A program made the position numbers and the translations under genes. From contig DEAT01000028.1 in NCBI GenBank assembly GCA_002348265.1, positions 87,887 through 151,886 on the forward strand: 64,000 nt of DNA. Reading direction: 5' to 3'. The notes below the pieces were generated by a model, which saw nothing but the letters and a program-made list of their open reading frames with translations, was not told the origin of the DNA and did no database searches. The stretch comes from Gemmatimonadales bacterium UBA2975 (GTDB taxonomy: Bacteria; Gemmatimonadota; Gemmatimonadetes; Longimicrobiales; Gaopeijiaceae). Shown here piece after piece: positions 59,396-64,000 of the stretch; within the stretch, counting starts at the first letter, position 1, and each line of letters begins with the position of its first letter.

Positions 59396-60829
59396 GTGCG
59401 TAAAGGAGTGCTTGTCAGACACCTAATACGTGCCCATTTAGGCCCGTTCCTGTTCGCGCTATCAACAATTACCGGCCTTCTATTCATCAACGCCATCGCA
59501 CAGCGCGTCGACTCACTAGTGGGCAAGGGCCTACCTTGGCAAGTCGTCGTTGAATTCCTGTTCCTATCTCTGCCGCATACAATAGCGCTGTCTCTCCCAA
59601 TGGCTGTGCTAGTTGCTGTTCTCTACGCCTTCAGTGACATGGCGGCCTCGAACGAAATTACGGCGATGTCCGCAGGCGGTGTAAGCCCAGCACGAATGAT
59701 ACTCCCGGTTTTCGGTCTCGGTGCCATTGCCGCCCTAGCAATGCTTTTCTTCAATAATTCAGTCCTTCCGGAATCAAACCACGCGCTAAAAAACCTCCTG
59801 CTTGATATCGGCCGCAAGAGTCCTACCCTGGAACTCCGCGAGCAGGTCGTGAACGAACTCCGAACTGGAGTAGGCGTGAACCGCTATTTCCTAACCGCAG
59901 ACCGAATAGATCACGACACTAACGAACTCGAAAACATCACCATCTTCGACGCGAATGACCCAATGCGACAGCGTACGACATACGCTGAAGCCGGCGAAAT
60001 GGCATTCAACGATGCGAGAACAGACCTCTACCTGACACTCTACAACGGAGCCGTGCACGAGGTGCAGAATGATAGGGTTGGGGGATTCCAACGGCTCTAC
60101 TTCGACAAGCAGGTAGTCCCCCTTCGTGAGGTCGGCAACGAGCTAGAGCGAAGATTAGGCGGGGGAGATCGCTCTGATCGCGAGATGGGCTTCAAAATGC
60201 TCTTCGATAACGCGGACGAAAGGCAGGCACAACTCGATACAATACTACGAGAGAGCCGCAGCCAAGGAGAACAAGCCCTGCGAGTCGCACTCAACCTTGA
60301 GGCAGAGGCCGACTCCGCTGTCGCCAGTGAAAGTGCTCAAATTAGGGACATGCTTGGGGGAAGTCTCCGAGGACGTTACATCCAACGCGACCCAATGACT
60401 CGGCAAATCGTAGCCGGTGCTCGAGCGAGATCAGCTCGCGGAGCGGCACTGCAACAATCGGTAAACCGGTTCAGAGTAGAGATCCACAAGAAACTCGCGA
60501 TCGCAATCGCCTGTCTCGTGTTCGTCCTTATCGGGCCCCCTCTAGCGCTGCGATTCCCAAGTTCAGGGGTCGGATTCGTAGTCGTCGCCTCAGGAGTAAT
60601 TTTTTTCATCTACTACGTCGGTCTACTCGGTGGGGAGGCGCTAGCGGACCGCCGCGTAGCTAGCCCTGCAATTACCATGTGGCTAGGCAATGTCATCTTC
60701 TTTTCTTTGGGTGTTGCGCTTCTTCGCCGTATGGGACACACGTCCGGAACAAGCCGAACAAGCATAGGTGACGCAATCACCGGATTCTTTGGCCGATCTT
60801 TAGCGCGAACAGGGAAAGAGGGCCCATGA
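59396..60829 (+). CDS. lptF: LptF-type LPS export permease
   Basis: 477 residues from GTG 59396, which has GAAGG upstream; the open frame extends 29 codons further without homology. The YjgP/YjgQ permease has three to four helices at the start (about 12-90) and three at the end (about 365-455). A region of about 100 residues, rich in charged helix (about 260-355, DNADERQAQLDTILRES, ALQQSVNRFRVEIHKK), precedes the last helices and makes it longer than E. coli LptF (366). It partners LptG and LptB to pull LPS from the inner membrane. It overlaps lptG by four bases. Confidence 0.88.
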   Translation: MRKGVLVRHLIRAHLGPFLFALSTITGLLFINAIAQRVDSLVGKGLPWQVVVEFLFLSLPHTIALSLPMAVLVAVLYAFSDMAASNEITAMSAGGVSPARMILPVFGLGAIAALAMLFFNNSVLPESNHALKNLLLDIGRKSPTLELREQVVNELRTGVGVNRYFLTADRIDHDTNELENITIFDANDPMRQRTTYAEAGEMAFNDARTDLYLTLYNGAVHEVQNDRVGGFQRLYFDKQVVPLREVGNELERRLGGGDRSDREMGFKMLFDNADERQAQLDTILRESRSQGEQALRVALNLEAEADSAVASESAQIRDMLGGSLRGRYIQRDPMTRQIVAGARARSARGAALQQSVNRFRVEIHKKLAIAIACLVFVLIGPPLALRFPSSGVGFVVVASGVIFFIYYVGLLGGEALADRRVASPAITMWLGNVIFFSLGVALLRRMGHTSGTSRTSIGDAITGFFGRSLARTGKEGP

Positions 60830-61893
60830 GGATCCTAGATCGTCTAGTTATCAAAAATTTCTTTCTTCTTTTCTGCCTCTTTCTTCTTTGCGCACCGCCA
60901 CTGTTCGTACTCGGCGATTTAGCAGAGCACCTTGACGACTACATCGACCGTGGTCTCTCCCTCGGAGAAGTGTCGATGTCTTATGTCTACATGTATCCAC
61001 TCTTCATCCAGTGGTGCTTCCCAATTGCAGCACTCCTTGGAGCAGTCTTCACAGTCCACTGGATGACGACGCATCGTGAGATAGTGGCAGCCAAGGCCGG
61101 CGGAATCTCTTTTCATCGTCTCGTGGCTCCGATGCTCATAGCTGGCGTCCTCCTAACTGGCGTTGCGTTGGCTTTGACCGAGGTCGTGCCACGCACCAAC
61201 AAAATCTCAGCGCAAATCCTTCGCTCTGAAGCACCAGGTCGGTCCTGGCGCTCCGACTTCGTCTATAGGTCTGAGAAGGGAATCTCATGGCAAGTGAATA
61301 GACTGACAGCGTCCGACGGTCGAATGACAGACGTCGTGATCGAGCGTCCCATAACGGGTGATCGTAATGGCCTACACCTGATAGCAGAGGGCGCTAGGTT
61401 CCAAGCTGAGGATGGCTGGATCCTTGCTCAGGGGTTCATGAGAACAATCAGTGGTGATAGTGCTGAGACCACAATCGAATTTGATCGACTCATAATGGCT
61501 GATCTAGTGGAACGTCCAGAAGAACTGCTTGAGGTGCCACCAGAGCCGGACGAGATGACGTACGCCGAAATCAATCACATGGCGGCAATAATTCAGAGGA
61601 CCGGTGGCAACGCCAATGAACTTCTAGTAAAGCGGGAGCAGAAAATATCAATCCCGGTGACTACCCTGATCATTATCCTTTTCGGTACGCCACTTGCAAC
61701 TAGCAGCAAACGAGGAGGGGCCGCGTTCGGGATTGGGCTCTCACTAGCCACCGTCCTCCTGTTCATGATGCTCCTGCGCGTCGCTGGAGCGCTGGGCGAA
61801 GCTGGTGCGGTATCCCCTTTAGCGGCAGCATGGATCCCTAACATGGTCTTTGCATTAACAGGTTTGATTCTCATGATACGGGTTCGAACTTAG
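60826..61893 (+). CDS. lptG: LptG-type LPS export permease
   Basis: 355-residue second YjgP/YjgQ permease. Hydrophobic helices at about 9-28, 45-80, 92-115 and three more after about 270. The central beta-jellyroll part (about 130-250) faces the periplasm. FPIAALLGAVFTVHW (about 65-79) and REIVAAKAGGISFHRLVAPM (about 84-103) are characteristic. The ATG overlaps the lptF stop. Its 3' end overlaps that of the dapF-like gene tail-to-tail by 23 bases. Confidence 0.9.
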   Translation: MRILDRLVIKNFFLLFCLFLLCAPPLFVLGDLAEHLDDYIDRGLSLGEVSMSYVYMYPLFIQWCFPIAALLGAVFTVHWMTTHREIVAAKAGGISFHRLVAPMLIAGVLLTGVALALTEVVPRTNKISAQILRSEAPGRSWRSDFVYRSEKGISWQVNRLTASDGRMTDVVIERPITGDRNGLHLIAEGARFQAEDGWILAQGFMRTISGDSAETTIEFDRLIMADLVERPEELLEVPPEPDEMTYAEINHMAAIIQRTGGNANELLVKREQKISIPVTTLIIILFGTPLATSSKRGGAAFGIGLSLATVLLFMMLLRVAGALGEAGAVSPLAAAWIPNMVFALTGLILMIRVRT

Positions 61894-62821
61894 CTAAGAG
61901 ACCTGCTTCGATGGTCCCACTCATTACGGAAGTGACAGGGCCGCGAAGAGTAATCTCTAGCGAATTATGTACTGAGACCGACAGCTGTCCTCCTGGCATC
62001 TCGATCAGGACGACTCCAAACGGAAGTGCGCCGGTCACAGCAAGTGCGACAGCTACGGCACATGAGCTGGTGCCGGAGGCCGCTGTTCTACCCACCCCTC
62101 TCTCCCAGATGCACGCATGGCCCCTCCCATGCTGAGCTCTAGCTAGCTGAACGTTGGTTCCAGCGGGGATGTCCGGATGCGAGGCGATAAAGGGACCCAG
62201 GACGGAGAGCCGTTTTTCTGAGAACAACTCCCCATGCGAGTCAGCAAGTATGACAACATGAGGGTTCCCGACTGATACCGGAACAACCTCCAACTTCTCT
62301 CCCTCCGGACCGATCAGTGTGTAAGGCTCAGACTCACCATGCAGCAGTGTGGACCCTGCACCGATCGCCTCCGGACCAAGTCGAGCCACCCCCATCTCCA
62401 CAGAGATATCAAACGTGCCATCAATCATACTATGAACATGGATGCGAACTTTCCCACCCCCGACCTTCGCATCAATGACGGATAGTCGGGGTTCAAGGCC
62501 TGAAAGATAAGCGGCTAGCACACGTAACCCGTTGCCGCTACGCTGGAACTCACTCCCGTCCGGATTGAACATACGCAGGGATACAACAGCGTGTGCGGGT
62601 GATCTCAGGCTTTTATCCGACATAACAACGACAAGACCGTCTGAAGCCAATCCCCGGTGTGGGTCACATGCCATAGCCACATTTTCGGGAGTCGCGACCC
62701 AGGAGGCTTGATCACCATCGACCATCTCAAATACCAGATAGTCATTCCCTAGGCCGTGAGCCTTGTAAAAGCGCTTTGAAAGCCTAGGTCGGGTCCCGAG
62801 GTAAACAGTAGGATCAGTCAT
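61871..62821 (-). CDS. DapF-family epimerase homologue with both catalytic cysteines replaced by serine
   Basis: 316 residues from ATG 62821. The DapF fold is clear: KAHGLGNDYLVFE (about 20-32), NPDGSEFQRSGNG (about 86-98), VGNPHVVI (about 184-191), WERGVGRTAASGTSSCA (about 239-255). In DapF the two catalytic Cys are in CGNG and ACGSG. Here these are Ser95 (codon 62537-62539) and Ser249 (codon 62075-62077). Substrate-binding Asn, Glu and Arg neighbours remain. It may be inactive as a diaminopimelate epimerase or catalyse something else. The start lies in a poor context; earlier in-frame codons reach 63100. Confidence 0.85.
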   Translation of the reverse strand: MTDPTVYLGTRPRLSKRFYKAHGLGNDYLVFEMVDGDQASWVATPENVAMACDPHRGLASDGLVVVMSDKSLRSPAHAVVSLRMFNPDGSEFQRSGNGLRVLAAYLSGLEPRLSVIDAKVGGGKVRIHVHSMIDGTFDISVEMGVARLGPEAIGAGSTLLHGESEPYTLIGPEGEKLEVVPVSVGNPHVVILADSHGELFSEKRLSVLGPFIASHPDIPAGTNVQLARAQHGRGHACIWERGVGRTAASGTSSCAVAVALAVTGALPFGVVLIEMPGGQLSVSVHNSLEITLRGPVTSVMSGTIEAGLLAKFEPVS

Positions 62822-62918
62822 GTGGAGCAAGAGAAATGCGAGTTTTGGGATATCCCCGTAAAAGTGCATCTTCGGCCAACACATCGCACCCCGCGTGCAC
62901 CTAAGGGAGAGCAGGTCG

Positions 62919-62951
62919 TTGAATTCGAGCTTAAACGGATGTACTCTAATC
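62919..62951 (+). promoter_or_regulatory. Candidate metH promoter region
   Basis: TCTAAT (62946-62951) matches five of six -10 positions; TTGAAT (62919-62924) lies too far (21 bases) for an ideal -35. A transcript from here would have about a 130-base leader that includes the hairpin at 63035-63070. Confidence 0.3.
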
Positions 62952-63034
62952 GGACACTGAGGGGCGATTTGAAGCGTATTGCGGCCCGCACGGTGAGACG
63001 AAAGCGTCCCACCAGCGAACAAGCTAAAAAGCTG

Positions 63035-63070
63035 AAGCCCTGCATCGCAGTGCCCTGCGAGCGGGCTTTT
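63035..63070 (+). terminator. Terminator-like hairpin in the metH leader (attenuator candidate)
   Basis: Outer stem AAGCCC (63035-63040) with GGGCTT (63063-63068), inner stem TCGCAG-TGCC-CTGCGA (63045-63060), then TTTTGTTGT. It ends only eight bases before the GGAGG of metH. An alternative pairing of GCCCGC (62985-62990) with GCGGGC (63061-63066) would break it, so it might work as an on/off switch. Confidence 0.6.
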
Positions 63071-63089
63071 GTTGTCGGAGGATCTTCCA

Positions 63090-64000
63090 TTGCAACACAC
63101 GAAAACTCCACGATCGAGGAGTCAGCGGATTGACGCGCTCGACCGCGCGCTCTGCGAGCGCATCCTGGTCATGGATGGAGCGATGGGTACCATGATCCAG
63201 CGATACGATCTCTCGGAAGAGGACTTCCGAGGTGAGCGCTTCGAGAACAGCTCAGTATCCCTAGAGGGAGCAAATGACCTTTTGTGCCTAAGTCGTCCCG
63301 CTCTCATTCGGTCGATTCACAGTGAATTCCTCCTAGCCGGCGCGGACTTGATCGAAACAAACACGTTCAGTTCAAATCGGATCTCTCTGGAGGACTACGA
63401 ACTATCGGAAATCAGCGAAGAGCTGAATCGTACCGCAGCCTCCCTTGCCCGAGAGGCCGCAGATACAGTAGAAGCAGGGCACCCTGATCGCATCTGCTGG
63501 GTCGCAGGCTCACTAGGTCCGACGAATCGCACCGCATCTCTATCCCCTGATGTGGGTGATCCAGGCGCACGAAATGTGACGTTCGACGAGCTCGTCAGGG
63601 CCTATTCCGAGCAGACCAAAGGCCTACTAAATGGTGGAGTAGACATTCTGTTGGTTGAGACCGCGTTCGATACACTCAATGCGAAAGCCGCCCTCTATGC
63701 GATCTCTAAGGTTCTGGAGGAGATCGCTGAAGACGTGCCTGTCATGGTCTCCGGTACCATCACAGATCAGAGCGGTCGAACCCTCTCCGGACAGACCCCT
63801 GAAGCGTTTTATAACTCCGTCGCTCACGGTGCCCAGCCAGGGCCGGGTCGGCGACGCGGATTACTCTCCGTCGGGCTGAACTGTGCACTGGGGATTGATC
63901 AACTCCGTCCCTTCCTTGAGGAGCTGTCCGAAGTGGCAGCCGTTCCGGTGAGTTGCTACCCGAACGCGGGGTTGCCGAATGAATTCGGGGAATACGACGA
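63090..64000 (+). CDS. metH: Cobalamin-dependent methionine synthase, N-terminal part (runs off the window)
   Basis: The first 303 codons of MetH; the gene continues beyond 64000. It makes methionine from homocysteine. The homocysteine-binding domain has [73 protein letters not shown] and the zinc-site block VGLNCALG; the last two are separated by a short extra loop [11 protein letters not shown]. Start is TTG 63090, with GGAGG eight bases upstream; in-frame ATG codons nearer the core lie inside the conserved MDGAMG. The transcript leader holds a terminator-like hairpin. Confidence 0.93.
   Translation, partial: MQHTKTPRSRSQRIDALDRALCERILVMDGAMGTMIQRYDLSEEDFRGERFENSSVSLEGANDLLCLSRPALIRSIHSEFLLAGADLIETNTFSSNRISLEDYELSEISEELNRTAASLAREAADTVEAGHPDRICWVAGSLGPTNRTASLSPDVGDPGARNVTFDELVRAYSEQTKGLLNGGVDILLVETAFDTLNAKAALYAISKVLEEIAEDVPVMVSGTITDQSGRTLSGQTPEAFYNSVAHGAQPGPGRRRGLLSVGLNCALGIDQLRPFLEELSEVAAVPVSCYPNAGLPNEFGEYD

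Noticed and set aside
62822..63089. Cobalamin or SAM riboswitch before metH
   Set aside because: The conserved cores (B12 box, SAM-I core motifs, SAH motif) could not be found on the + strand; only the hairpin is supported.

Overview
The window is a dense block of bacterial chromosome (about 58 protein genes, one tRNA, almost no spare DNA) from what is most likely a Gemmatimonadota bacterium or a close relative in the Fibrobacterota-Chlorobi-Bacteroidota (FCB) assemblage. The basis is indirect: a giant SprA/Sov-like outer-membrane protein, which is typical of FCB lineages, lies next to LptF/LptG (so the cell has an LPS-type outer membrane), while the complete single F-type ATP synthase operon and the topA-trmFO-xerC-hslV-hslU order are unlike typical Bacteroidota. 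No rRNA or other strong taxonomic marker is present. There are no insertion sequences, phage genes or CRISPR arrays.

Layout. 0-2.2 kb (+): ruvX, mltG, thiE. 2.2-10.4 kb (-): the whole atp operon (atpZ, an AtpI-like gene, B, E, F, H, A, G, D, C) ending in a PHP phosphoesterase. 10.4-13.9 kb (+): a 384-bp non-coding region with two inverted repeats, then a MoxR ATPase, a CNNM/CorC-type membrane protein, a gamma-carbonic-anhydrase-like protein and a 59-residue zinc ribbon. 13.9-19.3 kb: prepilin peptidase and a SpoU methyltransferase (-), thiD (+), then rhomboid, nucleoside transporter and purine nucleoside phosphorylase (-). 19.5-30.5 kb (+): a protein-quality-control block, dnaK, htrA, tRNA-Leu(TAG), tig, clpP, clpX, lon, then engB and a lipoprotein. 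30.5-45.4 kb (-): a sigma-54 activator, a MoaB/Mog protein, gcvT, hslU, hslV, xerC, trmFO, topA, aroK, aroC, a lone type IV pilin, a glycosyltransferase, a flavin reductase and a LysM/M15-like peptidase. 45.7-49.5 kb (-): Mn superoxide dismutase, an AGCS sodium symporter and a fatty-acid desaturase. 49.6-52.1 kb (+): an ArsR-methyltransferase fusion with ahcY. 52.2-59.3 kb (-): a TSUP permease and the 6.3-kb sprA-like gene. 59.4-61.9 kb (+): lptF, lptG. 61.9-62.8 kb (-): a DapF homologue. 63.1 kb to the end (+): the 5' part of metH.

Functional themes. Proteolysis and folding genes (HslUV, ClpXP, Lon, HtrA, rhomboid, trigger factor, DnaK) are concentrated here. A SAM-cycle theme links the ArsR-methyltransferase fusion, ahcY and metH. 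Envelope genes (MltG, LysM peptidase, LptFG, SprA) recur. Many neighbours overlap by 1-4 bases, and several genes need GTG, TTG or even CTG starts.

Most genes are conserved housekeeping. The best leads are a DapF homologue with both catalytic cysteines replaced by serine, a gamma-carbonic-anhydrase fold lacking its third zinc histidine, a terminator-like hairpin just before metH, the self-contained operator/promoter of the ArsR-methyltransferase gene, and a few structured intergenic regions. I did not find a clearly new multi-gene system.
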